Assembly: GCA_024305405.1 (NCBI GenBank)
Contig: JAKNDB010000110.1
Coordinates: forward strand, 496,001-560,000
Source: Dirofilaria immitis
Taxonomy: Eukaryota > Nematoda > Chromadorea > Rhabditida > Onchocercidae
Reading direction: 5' to 3'
DNA length: 64,000 bases
Shown here: positions 36,999 through 53,200 of the stretch, in pieces
Layout of the letters: each line of letters opens with the position of its first letter
How positions within the stretch are numbered: the first letter of the stretch is position 1
Notes under the pieces: generated by a model
What the model was told of the DNA's origin: nothing
Databases searched by the model: none
Seen by the model: only the letters and a program-made list of their open reading frames with translations
Translations under genes and position numbers: made by a program

Positions 36999-38239
36999 CT
37001 GCGTAACACAAAAGATGAACCAATATTGAAACACTTAAACGTTATGAAGAGACAGCGTGCGTGAGATAGAGTGTATATCCCTGTTAAACTAATGTGTATC
37101 TGAACGTCTGCTAAGATTCCCTTCCTCTCTTCCCATCCGTGCGAGTGTATGTCTATCACAACGTACACCCAGCTTCGCCCATGTCATCGTCGGCAGTAAT
37201 GCAACAGCATTTCATTCCCATCCCGAAAGCTTCAACAACAACCGGCCAGTCTGTACGATCAATAACGCTTCCTCCTGCCAACTGCTGCAAGCGTTATCAC
37301 GCGGTTGACGATCAACCACTTCTCCTCTTCTCCTGTCCTCCACCCTAAACTTTTCTTTGCCATTACTTCGTAAAGCATCAAAAATCAAGTGAACTGGAGG
37401 GTACGCGACCCATTCCGCATTTTCCTTTCCTCCCCTCTCATCCCCATCTTCTCCACTCGATCCATGATTTTTTCAAATAATAAAGCATCATCATTATCAA
37501 ATCCGTCCGTATGAATTCACTACATTGCATACTCTTTCCCAATTCTAAAATTAGCGCAAATAGTAATTTTAGAAAAAGGAATCCTAGAGTGAAAGAAAGC
37601 ATTGTCGATGTATATCACCGCTGCTAGGACAGCGACGCCAAAAAAATGACAAGCAGATGCCGTCTTGTTACATGTTCGTCTCTTCGATGATTGTTTCACT
37701 GTGATAATTTCACTAGAAGCGCTTCCTGCCACCGATAATCCTATCAAGTCCGTATATTAATCACCCGTGGGTCGTTCCGATAACCTTAAGGAGAGATAGT
37801 ACTTGATAATGAGCACCGAAGTACTTCAGTTATCGCCTGTTTTTTTTTTTTTATTCATTACAATTATGCCAGTTAACATAATTCAACAAAAGACTTTAAA
37901 CTTCTCTTTCTATAATAAGTTGTTGCCTGGTTATTGCCAGAGTTACTCATGTCCGACATAATTGAAGCGTATCGAAATGTTGGCATCATAATTATGTAAA
38001 TGTCGAAACTGTTTCAGAAATCGATTCATTTTCAAAATGACGAAATACTATTAAGAAAATTTTTCAAACGCCCCTTAAATGGCGTTGCCTGCAAGTATAA
38101 AATAAGGGGTGGAAAAATACAGACGAGATACCTAAAAGGAATGACCCTTGATAATCATAACAGTAAGCAATAACGGAATAAGCAGCCCACTTATCGCAAT
38201 AAATATATATTATGAAACTTAAGACTGCGCCATTTTAGG
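36999..38239. other. Gap between nuclear receptor and huntingtin
   Basis: A less AT-rich stretch (about 37040-37460) rich in pyrimidines on the plus strand lies upstream of the receptor and may be its promoter or untranslated first exon. A poly-T run lies near 37842-37852. No coding sequence recognised. Confidence 0.45.
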
Positions 38240-41200
38240 TTATAGTTCCATTTCGTCTGTTGTTGAGATGTTCTTTGACAAAATTTGTAGGAAAGCTTCA
38301 CAAAGTTGCTTATTTTGCACAAGCAAATTTTTATTAGGATGTTGTACAATATAGAGTAACTGCCTTCGTAGTTCGTGATAACAAAACTTCATAATACGTG
38401 TGAGAACAACCCGATATGTCAATCACTGAAGGGAGCCAACAAAAAGTAAGACTTAAAAAAAAGAAAAACTAACTATAATTAAATCACGATACGGGATGTC
38501 TTAAATTGTATGTTATAAAATTATGTCGACACGAGGGGATTGGAATAACTCACACCGAAATGAAAAAAATGAGTTACATGGTGTTCTTACAAAAGCAAAT
38601 ACAGATCTTAGATTTGAACATAGCCCACTGAGGAACTTTGATGGTGCGAATTTGAATTAATAAAATGATGTGTCATCGACATAATCTTTTGCCCGTCGGT
38701 ATGAAGAAATCAGTGTTCAGAGGAAAGTATCAAAAGCCCAAATTTGAAACTGACATATCGAGGGAAAATGAATTACAGTTGTGGGAAGAAGGCTATTCTT
38801 CTTGGATCTCGGCATATTTTTCCATTTAATACAAACTTTTCCATCGATACTTTCAACCCATCTCTTGCATCCTTTTTCATCTGCAAGGATAATTCTGAAA
38901 ACATCTGTTTCAAAACTAAAACGAAGTTAAGAATACTTCACTGAGTACCCTTTGATGTGAATCAAAATTAATTTTCCAAAACCGGTTTTCAAAACTTGCA
39001 ACTCTCGTAATATCAAACTCCAAAATATAGGAACACACGAAAACCGTCTGAAAAAACAGAGATTGCAAAAACAGTCACTGACTGAAGGAGGTGTGGTATT
39101 CTGCTATTAAAAAAACGAACAAACCCTTAAAAGCAAAGACCGCACTGAAAATTCAAACAAAAAGTCATCGATCCAAGCTGAATTTAATGTGCGTCCAATA
39201 ACAAGATAAAACCTGAAGAACTTCAGAAATCTTGTTACTTAGAAAAAGTTCATACATTAGATAAAATTCTTTGCCAAGAATTCAAAATAGAAAAAAGTGA
39301 AATTTACATGAGTAAAAATCACTATTCAAGGGATTTTTGTGAAATAAAGGCAGAAACTTGTACAAACTCTTTTCTCACCACAAACTATTATGCATGTATT
39401 CAAGAAAACTTGAAAATACAATCCCCTCGGCTAATTTGAAGCTTCCAGGAATATGTGCAATCCTGCTTTGGTTTGACTCTTTCTTAATACGGCAGCAAAC
39501 AACCAGATGTCCAGATGCAATATCATTACACACAGGCAGAAAAAAAACCAAAGAAAGAAATTCTTACATTTACAATTAATTGACATTAAATATATTATTT
39601 GATTCACAAAAAAATTTCATCATGTAAAGAAGTGCAGAAATATGACAAAATTCGATTCAATAAAGAATATATAAATATAAGATAACTATGAAATAAAGTT
39701 AAGAGAATGCATACAAATTAGTGATGCAAGGATTTGGTGATGATGAACACAGAAATGCACTGACATAGAATCGGAATAATGTAGGATCGACTACGTATTT
39801 GAAAGAGTCCAAACCATTTAGAGTCCATTCTAATACAACACTTTCAGTTTCGCGGCTATGAAGAACGATAAACCACTGCAAACTTTATAATTCATCAAAT
39901 GAGGAAACATTTTGTACAGGCAAAAATCCAAATCAAGTCTTACTGAAATTTCAAAAATGAATTTAAATGGCAAAGAACATCGTTTGTCACTCAATTCCAC
40001 CATAAAAGGCAGTACGTAGTACAAAACTGACTTACATGGTGAATAATTCTAAAGATGGCAGCAGAACGTGGATGAGGAAGATCTGTGTATCGGTGAATTA
40101 GTTCTTTCAAAATGCTATTTATGAGCTCACTCTGATTCAACGAATCTATTAATATATACGGCAATACCTTCATTAATTGCGATGCATCATTTTCGGCACC
40201 TTCCGCAAGTCTGGAAAATAGGATTCTGTGTGATTTTGAGATTGATTAACCAAAAATCAAATAGTTTAGCAAAATAGACCTTATTTTTATGATTTAAAAA
40301 TTTACCAATTAACAACTTTAGGCATTAGTACAGTGAATCATTCGTCAGTAAAAATAATTGAAACTTAAAAGCTTACATCTTGAATATCATTGCATGCTGT
40401 TCCATAAGATGAATACGTGGATCGTATGGCTGAGTGCCCAAATGTTGCAGTTTTCCTTCTTCTAAGCCTCGATATAAACAAGCAATGAAAATTCGAAGTG
40501 CAAACAAAAACTTTTGCGGTGCATAAAAATAATTTTCCAGTGCCTCTGAAAGTAACAGCAAAATGATTTGCGCAATTCCATACGAAATAAATCAAAGAAA
40601 CAGTCCAAAGAACCTCTAATTTGAAAATTACATCAATGAATCCATAAGAGAAATAAGAACATGAACTGACGAACGGCAATACGACTGAAAGTGAGCACAT
40701 ATATTCGAGAACCAACAATCAGTTTTTCAATTCCCACAGATATTAAATTCATCAACCAACCAGGAGTTCCAACTGCGACGAAATTTTCACATATCATCTA
40801 CAGAAAGCCAATAAATATATTTAATTAGTTTCAAAGCGGCAGACTATAGATATAAATACAAATACCATCACATTTCGACAAGTTCCTACTTGGAAGATAT
40901 CAAAAATATAGCTAACATTTTCATAAACTTCTCAAAAAAAGCATCTCAATATGCTAAGTATAACTTAACTTACATTGATGAATGCATTCCGTGAATTATC
41001 TGATGAATAAGAAGGATTGTCAAAAAGAAAAATCTTACAGTCCACAATGTTGTTTCATATTCGTATAGTCCTGCGCCACTTCAAAATTTAAAATTAATTT
41101 ACAGTTTTATAGGAATTGACTTTCATGAATTTAATGAACTCTAACTTAGCCACTAGTACCGAGTATAGTTTGACAAAAACTAATCTAGTATGCTGAATGA

Positions 41201-44200
41201 TATATTCCATGCTGACAATACGTCTCCTTCTTTAATTCATTCAAACAGTCACCAATAAAAAAATAAAATTATGCAAGAAATAAATTTGGAAAAGTACAGC
41301 TTTTGACATCAACCATGCCAATTATGCAAGTTTTGTTCCAGAATCGACTTTTAAAAGTTTAACTCCTAGATTTGATAAACATCATTAAGCTCATTTACCT
41401 CATCTGCGAATAACTCATTAGAAACGATTCTAGGAAAAGAAATACGGTCTTTAATTCATCAAAACCAATTGCTTGCAGGAGGAACAAACATCCTTGAAGT
41501 GTTCTGACTCGAATTTCAGTAAATTCCGAAGTAAGCCCAATTTCAACCCATGTTAAAACTATTTTCTGTGCATCCATCTTGGGTATGAACGAATCTTCCT
41601 GCAATAATTGCTGATTAAAATGAAAGGTTCTTTAAACGATCAGCAAGATCCAGTACAAATAGTCAAGTTTGTTAAATGAATTTCATCGAGTTCGTTAAGA
41701 CAGAACATATACCACAGTACTGCATGATACTCGAGTCCCTTTTATCTTCCTTTTTAATAACTTGGATAATTTAACTATTAATGCTTTACCAAATGCCTCT
41801 TAGGTCGAGGTTAAATAAAATTAGTAAATAGTAAACTGTTGAATTTGCGTTAGCGATAATCAAGAACCGATTAAGCGCTTTTTTTGTATTGATTGTGGAA
41901 TAGAAGCTATATAAATGAAAAAGAAAGCTTTTTATACCGAAAATGCAATACAAAAAACAAAAGATATGAAATCGTGAAACTGATGACAAATTTGCATTAC
42001 GTCAATGTACTGCTGCCAACTCAGATTGATGCCTAGACTGAAATATTTTGGAAGTAAAAAGTATTAGCTGCTATTGTCAGATCCAGCATTAAATCATGTT
42101 AAAAAAATAATTTATGATAATGATGGGGAAAACTTACAATGCCAAGAATCGAAACGCATTTCAGCAGTGAATAAATGATATTACCAATGTCCACATTATC
42201 CAGATATGAACGAATCGAAAATAATGTCTTCATATGCCCAAACACGAAACGATACTGATCCATTTCCGTAAACAAATCAGATAACAATGACATCTATAAA
42301 AGAAATCTTAAAACCCTTCCAGTATATAATTTATGTTCATAAGTCGAGTGTATTCATACATATGCAATTTCTAACCTTCTTTGGCTTGAAAGCATCAAGA
42401 CATTTTATAACACAGGAATATTTAAAACTATACCGATTTAATAGTTGCCGATAGGAGAGGTAATGGAACAGCATCTACACCGGCTCGAAACCAATGCGAA
42501 TAAGTATCGAAAAGCATTCGCAAGCATGATTCATATGTAGTGTCATGGCCACTGTTCAGTAAATAGCTGCTGTCTGAGGAAGGCAGCTGCTGCAATGTTT
42601 GCCGTCTTAGAATTAGATTCCGATTTAAACTTCGCCAGATTCTCCGGCAAATAGATAAATAAGCTGACTATATTATCCAATTTTTTGTGGAAATCACCAC
42701 ATATAGCACTAAATTTTCTAGGAAAAAATTTTTTGTATTTTCAAAACATGCACAGAATTAACATGAATAAGCACCATTTTCGGTTCACTACTGATCTGCA
42801 TGATATCTTTGTACAAATTGCGTTCTTGATCCAACACACCAGTCATATTCCATGATGTAAACACCGAGAATTGTCCTGGTCGATACTTTTCCCTCTTTCA
42901 TTGACAATTTCCAAGTTCTTTTATGAATGGAATCTACTGTGGCAGCTCCCAACAATTTCGCTTGAAGCATAGTTAAACGTTGTCCATATCTCCAACAGTA
43001 ATTCATATTCAAAGATAAAATTGAACCAGATTATTAGAAGCAACAATGTCAAGCAAAAATATTTTAAATATGAAGCAGTTCATTATCAAATCCAAGAAAA
43101 GCTCACGAAGATGAAAGAAAATTTCGTGACGCATCACGCGGTTTTACAATGAAGTTCCCCATAACTGGATCACCTCTTTCCGGATACAACAACGTCTCCA
43201 GTAGTAGATTCGTTAAACCTTCAATAGCAACAGTACTAGCCATAAGCTGTTCCGTCATATTCTGAAAAATATGACGTTTAATGATAAACTTACCAGAATA
43301 AATGAATTGCTTAAAACAGTAAGTTACAAATCACATGATCACAGGAAATATAAAAAATGACTATAAAATTCCATGATTCTCTATAACAATATTTTAACAG
43401 TAATAGCGAAAAAGTACCACATTGCCACTTGCAAGTTCAGAGCCAGATGGAGTTGACGAAATTACACCAAACAAAGACATCGAAAAATTATCAAAATTTG
43501 AGCGGCGATTCCATCCAGCCCATAAAATTCGCCATACAAAATCTTGCAAAATATCTACATTTCCAAGGTAATGGATATTAACCGTTGGTATCGAAATCGA
43601 AGCAAGATGAATTTCTGGTTCTGGTTTCCAACCGCACCTCAAAATATCCTTACTATTACGGAAACAGAGAAGTGAAAAAAAGTTGATGGGAGTAAAAAAA
43701 GAATATGATACTTACAAAATTGCAGATCGTGGAATACATGAAATATCATTCAAGAACGGTAATCTTGACACAGCTGAAAACCTTTGCTATTTGAAAAGAG
43801 AGTTCTATCAAAGAAAAGAATCTCTTACTAGAATTTATGTAGTCTTCTAATTTGACCGACTTTACTAACACAATCCAATTTTTCCGCTCGTAACTTTTTA
43901 TGTGAATGTTGCGTAAAAAAGACCTACAAAATGTCAGTAAATAAAGCTCAAAATGTCAAACAATGAAATCAATCATTCTATGATAGCAGCTGATTATAGG
44001 GAGAAACTGATGGTTTCGAAATGTTGAAAGAATTAAATCATAAACTGACCCTTTGCTAGCTTTTCCAAGTGAGAGTACAAACGGGTTTTAAACTGTTTCT
44101 TGCGAAAAATTTCTTGAATCTTTTGCGTTACATCAAAAGCAGTTCGTATAGCATCAGAAAAAAACCTGCAATATTGAGAAACATTCTAACTCTAATTTAA

Positions 44201-47200
44201 TTTATTTCAATTGAGCTCTGGAGGACAAAAAATAGATCAATAATCGTCAACTTCCTGCATGAACAGTACATATTATTTACAAGCAAATTCTAATTGAAAA
44301 ACAAATATCTCATTCTCGCTCAAAAAACCTTTACTTATATCAAAATCTTTCTTGCCAGTCCGATCGATAATTTTCATATTCCAAAAAGGATCGCCCAATT
44401 TTTGCAATCCTTGACAAGGCAGCATGTTACGGTGTTCGAAAATGCATTGTACCAGTCTATAAATGCAATTTTTACTTACTATGCTTAATCAATCATTTTA
44501 AAGTACAAGAAAATGAATTTCTAATTTAACCGAGAGAAACAATTTCTAATCTAACCGAGCGACGCTAACAGCCAAAGCCAGCTGCTGCTCCACAACTTTC
44601 TTCGAATTTTGAGCTTGGTCAATAACCGTACGAAAAGAACGCCTAGTAATTCCAAAGGCAACTGCACTAGCTGCTTCTGATATTTTTGATCTACGCTAAA
44701 CACCAAGAATTTTTAACAACGAAAGTCAACCAAAAATAAATAATTTTACAAAAACAACTATCAAATTGTGAATGTTCAACAGCAAAAAATGTATATAAAT
44801 AACCTGCACAGCAAGAGAATCGACATAACGTTGTATCCAATAATCAAACAATGAATTTCCGCTAACCCAATTAGACGCTTTTTTGAAAGTGATACTTTCA
44901 GGCTTCTATAAAAAACAAAAAAAATTTATTATTCCTTACAGACAAAAATCAGTTAGTTAAAAACTGAGAAAAAATGAAATTAATACAAACATTAGCAATT
45001 CTACTTTGGACAAAAAGTTGCAAAGAAGAATTGACGGATGAATCGAATGCAAGTGAAACAAATGAAGCAGATAGTGCATCAATTTTCAATAGAGAGGATG
45101 CAGAAAGCTCGTCGTATAATTCACCTAAATATACAAAATATAATGAAAAGGTACATGATACCTAACAGAAGTCCATAATGTTAACTGATTAAAAATAATT
45201 TTTATTAATGTAGAAAAATATATGTTGTATTTTAACAATTTCTGGAACTACAAACAGTATATAATGGATAAAATTTTAGAAATAACTATAACCATACCAG
45301 AGCATTCTTTAGCAATTTTAAATTGATCCAGCATGTCGATAAAGCTGGACAGTACATCGTATCTCTTGCATTCATACTGCAACATAAGGGTTATTGATAT
45401 GTGATATTACATGGAAACAAAGTATGAATATTTTGTTTAATTAATTCGCGTCTAAAATTTCAGTGAATATTGTAAGGATGTGGCGTAACTCCTGTCCATT
45501 ATAGCAATGGATGTATTTATTTAAGCTTAGATGGACAGAGTTGAAAGGAAAATATTTGAAAATGATTTCATCATATAAAGAAGATACCGCATTTCGTAAT
45601 ATCATTTCCGCATAGCTTGCTTCAACGTTACATAACATGATACAAATAAACTCCGCCTGAATATCAAAATCTGAAATCAATATATGTCTGAAATCAATAT
45701 TTCTATCATATTAAATTGATGTTAAATAACTCAAAACCTGACTTCTTTTGTCAATAATTTGTTGAAGTACATCAGCGATAAATCCTGAAGTAAACTGCGA
45801 CGGATCAACAATTCGTAGATTTTGTTTCTTGGTATCTAAATTTGTTGCTTCTCCGGAACTGGAACAAACCAAAGGTGGAAATGAAAAATTAAAAATATCA
45901 ATTTGATAGAGACAAATCAGTATGGTAAGACGATACATTGAAATCATAAACATAGAGCTCCTTATGAGAATCATTCATCTTCATTCGCTTGCAAGAAACT
46001 TGTTAAATAAAATATTTATGAATTTAAATGAACAATACCATTTGAGCAAGAAATCAGAGGAAAATTGTTCCGATTTCATGAAATGTATTAGTAAAGCTTT
46101 GAACGCAACATTTTTACTCTGAAAATTACAAAATGACAGGAAGTTTGAAATAAATCACTTCAGATAACTCTCATATAAGGAAAAATGATACTGAGACACT
46201 ACTGCAATAAGCTTCGTTTTAAGTTTATCAAAACTAATGTAAGCAAGATGTCCAATCGATAGCTAATCTCTAAATCTGATAACTGACAAAATCCAAAATT
46301 CAACGATTGGTAAACTAGGCAGAAAGATTACAAGACAAGATTTGAAAGTTTGAAGGCTAGAATGCTCAATTTCTACGGTCGTGTCAGCAGCGCAGTGTAA
46401 CTGGATATGTAACATTACGGAAACGAATATTTTTGATGGTATTTTTATGTGCGGAAATTACCTGATGATCACAAAAAGAGCCATTAAACAGTCCAGTACT
46501 CTTGATTCACCAAGTTTATTTTTCAAAAACTCGATGGCAATAGTTGTTTCCGGAATACCAGTAGATGCGATAAGTTCAACAACATCCAAATCAATAGCAT
46601 ACTACAATAAATTGTTTGACCACAAATATGAACTAAATCATTTCAATTAAAATAATGAGAAATTATAAAGACTTACAGAGCAACAGGTTTTACTGAGATT
46701 GATAACACTTGTCAGCAAACTTTTCTGCATTTCAATGTCCAAATCACTAAAAATTTAGCATGATTTTATTCTTGATGTTACATTTCTATCTTGAAAGAAC
46801 GGCGAGATTATTTTCAAGCCAGTACGTCTTCATTTTATTCATTAGTCCAACTTCTTCGTTTTGCTATTATTTTTTTTGCTTTGAAAAAGCAACAACTGAT
46901 TTTTCTTAAATCTTACCTCATATAACATACAAGCCACCTACGTACTACGACGGTTAACAAAACATCTGCAGAGCAAAAATCAAATAAGCGAGCAATATCG
47001 CCAGCTCCATCAGATCTCGCTGTTCGGCATCGCATCATCATGCACAAATCGCCTAATTGCCTGCAAATTATATCGAATACAAGAGAAGAAGAGGAATTAC
47101 TAGATCGAATTATAACTTACTTTGAAGATGAGGAATAAAACAAATGTTTATGTCTATGAAAACCGGCAGCGCTAACAAATGCAAATAATTGTGCGTAAAT

Positions 47201-50200
47201 ACGTGGACAAAATATAGATAATCTTTGAAGATCAACAAAATCCATTGAAAAATATGCGCCAAATGTATTTGTAATGGATTCCATATTACCTTAAGATAAT
47301 GATAAAATGAATTACCAAGGAATAAATTTTCAAATTTCGATACAAGGAAATTTGCACTTATGAAGTGTTAGTGTTTCTTAATCACATTAGTCATCAAATA
47401 GTAATTCAATAGTTAAAATAATACATATGAATTAAAATTTTACCTGAACGAACAGCATGAGATAAAATTAAAAGATACCAAACCACCAAATTTTTATTAT
47501 TTTCTTCATTAGTATTATCGAAAGAAGTACATCGCTGTAAAGCTTCCAGAGATTGACCAAGTAAGATCATTAGCAACCTATAAGGAAAACAATAATATGT
47601 TATGTAAAAAGTATGGAATAACTGATAAAACTAAATCTCCAGTAATAAACTTTTTCAAAAAGGAAAACATGCCATACTAGTTATACCACAAATATAAAGC
47701 GAACCGTCCAATTTTTTCAGCGGCATGGTCAAATACTTGTTCACTTTTAAAAGTTGAATCGTCCTTCAAAACACACAAAATTATGAATAAATATGGAAGT
47801 GCGATTACCAGTCGAGAAAAACAATGCAAATCCTACAATTTCAACATTACATGATTATAAACACTTTTAATAATACTATAAATAAACAAAAATTTATTGA
47901 ATATGAGCAGACCAACATCTTCTAAAACGCTGATAATTCTTTTGAATAAAGAGTATACTGGTCGAGCAATGGCAGCATAACATGAACGCAACAAAATTAT
48001 TGCACTGAAAACTGTAGTGAGATTCCAATTTTCTGCATGTAACTGTTGCAGGCTTTCAAACGAGAACAAAGATGTTTTTGTCCAGCTGTAAAGAAACAAT
48101 ACAGCAATCAACTCGAGATGATTTACCGTATTCAGTTAACAGTTTAAGCTTTTATCACTAGCAACACAATTTAGAGGTTATTATCAAATAAGAGACTAAT
48201 AAATATGTAAAAGTAGAAGTAAAAAAAAATAAACAAACAAACAAAACATTGTTACCCTTGTACATCTCCATTAATACGGGTACCGACGACAACAAGAGCC
48301 CAGAGCTGAAGAACTCTCGTCGGACAAATTGCTGCTAATTGGTCGATCGTTTGTAACATTTTCAGAAGTGTAACATCGAAAGGAATACGCATGCTTATAC
48401 AATCAACTAATACTATTTGAATACATTTTAAGGCTGGAAAGAACTCATTGTTTGCCACATAAGTGATACATTCTCTTGAATTAATTAATGAGTACATAAT
48501 ATGCAGTGAATTTGAATTTGGATTAAAATCTAAAAACGAGAAATATAAACAGATGAGTTCCTCACTAATCTCACTAATCTGAAAAACTCTATGTTCGTGA
48601 AAAGAATAACACAAACCACATGGGGTTAGATATGACCGCGCATTACAAACTTTGATTAGCAGTTCCACAAATGAACGAATTCTATCTATTCCCATGATTA
48701 CTTGTCCCCGACTTTCAGTATGAGAAAGAGACAAAAAATAATTGAATATTGAATACAGCAATTTCTCAGCATCCGTAGCTGTCCTAAACAACAGTCAAAC
48801 AGAGAATTTCAAAACAATTTTTAATTAAAAACAAGAAACAAAACAATAAAATAAAAACCAATTGTTTTGCCATGATGTAATTCTCTGTTCGACTAAGAGC
48901 AGAAAGTGGAAAGGAATATTATGATCTAATAACAGAAAAGTGGGTGTTACCAATTCCAGGTACAAATCTCATTCACTTGTTCAATAACGAAATTAAGCAA
49001 ACGCGTTGCCGGATCCAGCATAGAATAATTTATTCCACCCTGAACAAGTACACATAAGAGATCCAATACCTAAAACATCTTTAGATATCTTCTTTTTTTC
49101 TCAGCTAATGAATTAAAAAAGATTTGATGAATTCGTGAAAAGCTGAAATCACCGAGCACTGAACATCCACGGAATTCGTTGACTGATATAAGCGAATTGT
49201 CAGTGATACAAAAGGTTCAAACATGGTTACATGCGAAGTAATTTCCACGCTTGCTGGAACTCCATCTTTAGCAATCAAGTCCTTACGCAACCAACCAGCA
49301 GACCTATGTAAAACAGTTTTAGTTTCGAGCAATTAAATCTTAATTAAATCTAATCTCATTACTTCAAATCCTGAAAAATTGAAAATGAAACCTTATAAAC
49401 TGTACTTCGCCATATTCAACACAATCTGCATTGGTAATAAATTCTGCAAAAAATTTGCATCTCTTAACATGCAAATTTCAAAAAGATCTGCAAAACTAAA
49501 AAAATAAAAACAGGTTAAACCACGCAACATCTCCGAAAAATGCCAACTAAAAACAACAACCATTTCTTCAAGACAACGCTCATGTGAACTCATATGAGAG
49601 ATGACGAGATTTGGAAGCAAAAGCAATGAAAAATAGTAGGACCAATTGTTGTTGCACTGAGCATATCTCAGAATCTATTCGCAACTGATAAAAAAACTGA
49701 AGATTGAATTAATTAAATAGTATTAGATCATAAAGTAAAATATAAAAATTTTAATTTCGCAACCTGAATATTGAAAATTACCTTTGGGCTGACTAACATC
49801 ATTTAATTTCAAATTCCTTAGTGCATCTAGCGACAAATTTGCGACATTACTTCCAAACAATATCTTAAATAGTTGTACTGATACTTGGATACTTTCATCT
49901 GGCACGATTTCGATAACAGTTTGACAGTACAATAAAATCTAAAAAATATATATGTATTAATGATATATAGAATTTAAAAGCTTTAATCAGTAATACTGCT
50001 GGTAAACACTTGTTCTTGATTAGTAAATGTTTTGTTACGGAGAAAATACAGGAAGTTATTTCCAAATGATAAATACAACTTAAATGTATTTGGCATATTT
50101 TTACCAGCAGTATTAGACAGATCATAATAATAATCAAAATAATCTTCGTAAACTTTAGATAAATTACCTCTTCAAGAATATCCGCAATTTGTGGGAGTCG

Positions 50201-53200
50201 CATTACTTCCAAAGTGCAAGCCAAACAATTCAGTGCTGAAATCAACAGCGATGTAAAACGTTCGGAAGCATCAAAGGCCAAAGTATTCTGCAACATAAAA
50301 CTTTTAAGCATAACAGTACAAATCATGCAAAAACAATTCAATGAACAATAAAAGCGAGGAAAAAATAAATGACAAAATGCTCCTCACCATATAATTGAGA
50401 TAACCACCCTTTAATGAATCCGCGAAATGAATAAGGCTAGAAGACTGCAGGAAGCTTGTATTTCTAGACATTTTGACGTCAATACTAGTAAATGTTGAAA
50501 TCGCAGCAATTCGTTGTTCCCATGACGTTATATTGTTAGTGTTAACAGGAAGTGCTTTACGAACAGGCGAAAGTGGTGAAGACCGCGAAAAGAGCATGCG
50601 ATTTGTTGCCGATGATCGATTATTAAACAGTAATACAAATTAAGAACCCTGAAAACTTGAAATGAGAGTGATATAAGTGGCCCAGAATTATAAAAAAAAA
50701 AATTTCGTCTGTAGAAGTGAATGAAGTTCTCGAGATTTTTGAGATTTGATTTTTAAATAAATAACAAATAATCTATTTCTCGGCATCAACTCCAAAATTT
50801 TAAAATGCTACATAATATTTTCACCAATCTAATAACAGAAAATCCTACATTAAAAAGTAATCGACATACCTCAATTGCAGTAGGATAAGTTGTTCATAAA
50901 CAGAATATTTTGGAAATTGCGGAACTATATCACTGCTTTTATTAGCAGCCTTCACGACACCTACTGTATATAAGCCTTAAAACAGATCATGTTGTAAGAA
51001 TTTTATGAATTTTTCCTGTCGCAGCCGAAAGCTTCCAAGACAATGATTGAAGTCAAAGTTTCAGGAAAGCAATATTCTACAAGATCATTTTACCAAAACT
51101 TTCGGAAAGTACTAACACCAATTCACCTGCAGTCATATGGGTTGCAACATTAGAAGCTGCATGAAAGTTTGCACATCTGCACAGCAACAATCACATTTCG
51201 AAATTAGAGCAGTGATTAAACCAGTTTTCGAACTATCGATGTTCGATTCGAGTCCCTAAGCTTGTGCGTAATGCCTAGACTTGAAACAACATAGCAGTTC
51301 AAATAATCCAGCAGCAACGCCTGCCTAAATAATTTTTATATTTATTCACGCGAAAAATTTTCATATTTATAAATGAGTTATATTAAAACACAATAAACTT
51401 CACCATTAACCGAAGCAGTAAAACTATGAATGGTTAAATGAACATATTAAAACATATAGAGAAAAAGACAAACAAATGACTTCTTGTTTTTCGTTCGCAC
51501 TTGTTGTTAAAATATAGAACATTTTTCTGAGAACAAAAGAAAGATTGTTCGCAACTGTAAAACTGAATGGTTGCTGCAAGAAATCGTAATACGGACTCAT
51601 ACCGATGGTCTGAAAGAAGTGGACATGAAAAATCATAAACGGCTTCTACATTTAATTGCAAAGAACAAAAAACCCGAGGTTTTGTATCATATTATTTGTA
51701 ATTTGTAGGGCATACCAAGGGATTTTTAGGAAGCTCTGAGCAGATGTAATCAGTGGATTCCGCCAGTGCGAAGTTATTCGGTGTTGAAGTGTAGTTCGCA
51801 TTCTCAATAAGCCTTGAAAACACATTAAATTTCAATTCATAAATATTGCAAAAAAAAATTAAAATAACAGCGTATTTTCGCAGGAAATCATTCCACTTAT
51901 TTGAAGTATTAATAAACGAACAAAGAAAGATGCTTTGCCGCAGCATTCCTCACTCGTTGATCATCATCAGCAAGCAAATACATATAAATCTCAAAAATTT
52001 CATCAGGAAGATGAGCAGCAAACGAGCTTGCAAATGCCCATTCGATACTTGCCAAATATTCCACTACAGCTATCTGAAAAATGGATCAAATCATGTATTT
52101 CTCATATGAACGTCAATTTACCGATAAATCTGTAAGATAAATTCCCTACAGAAAACATGCTTCCTTTTTTGTTTTGAGTACTATTCAGCAACTATTATAT
52201 GGAATCCAAAAACTCATGCACAACAATTCTGACAAAATTTATAGTGAAACAAGTTATCCTAATTAGCTTCCAAAAGTATTAGTCAAAAATACTTACCCGG
52301 AGCAAAAAATAGTTATCCCGATAATTTTCACAAGCAAATTTTGCAACATCGTATACAATACCAGTTTGATAAACCAGTTCTTTTGCAGATTTTAAAGCTA
52401 TCAGCAACGAGCGACTGCAGTAAGCACGACGAACACGAATTGCATCATATACGAATGAAGCAAATGAGTAACGAAATTCTACAAATTTACAAATTTTTAA
52501 CTTTTTTTTTCACAATAGAAGAAAATGAGAATTATGAAATTTTAACAAATGATGGCAAATATCTAGAAGACTGACCACGAAGCGGTTCAACCAAGGCTCG
52601 GAATCGACACTTTTCAGCGTTTACGAACACAGTGACTACTGCAGCCTTTAACTGGTCATCTTCATGATTCATATAAAGTAGAAGATCCTTCAACGTTTGC
52701 ATGCCCAAGCCACCTAAATCTGACTGTTAATAAATATAAAATAATGATACTTATTACTAACTACAAATTTCAAATATAACTTCCTGATTATACTGGAACC
52801 TTAGTGTGGTAATGGGAATAATGACCTTTGGCTGAAGAGTTGTATCTGCAAATTTTGGCAAATACAAAGCAAGATTGCCCAAACAAGACATTGCCAAAAT
52901 TTTGTGGCTTACACGAACTTCACTATCAGCCAGCAGTTTAAAGCATTGTCCACTTAATAAAAACCGCTTTGCCAGAAGTACAGCTGTATATGTGAGAAAC
53001 GACCCGAATGCTATAAAAAAAAATTTCTTCGAACATTTTATTCTTGAAGTACCATCAATTACGACCACAAATTAACTATATCAAAGAAGATACTGCACTA
53101 GTCAAAAACTTTAAGATATTGATTCTTTTAGACTCTTACTAATGTTTATCATATACAATGAGATAAATTGAAACAAAAATTACATATTTCCATAGGCAAA

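Noticed and set aside
38240..45400. A second, separate HEAT-repeat gene downstream of huntingtin
   Set aside because: Matches in this part correspond in order to the C-terminal third of human huntingtin, so it is the same gene.
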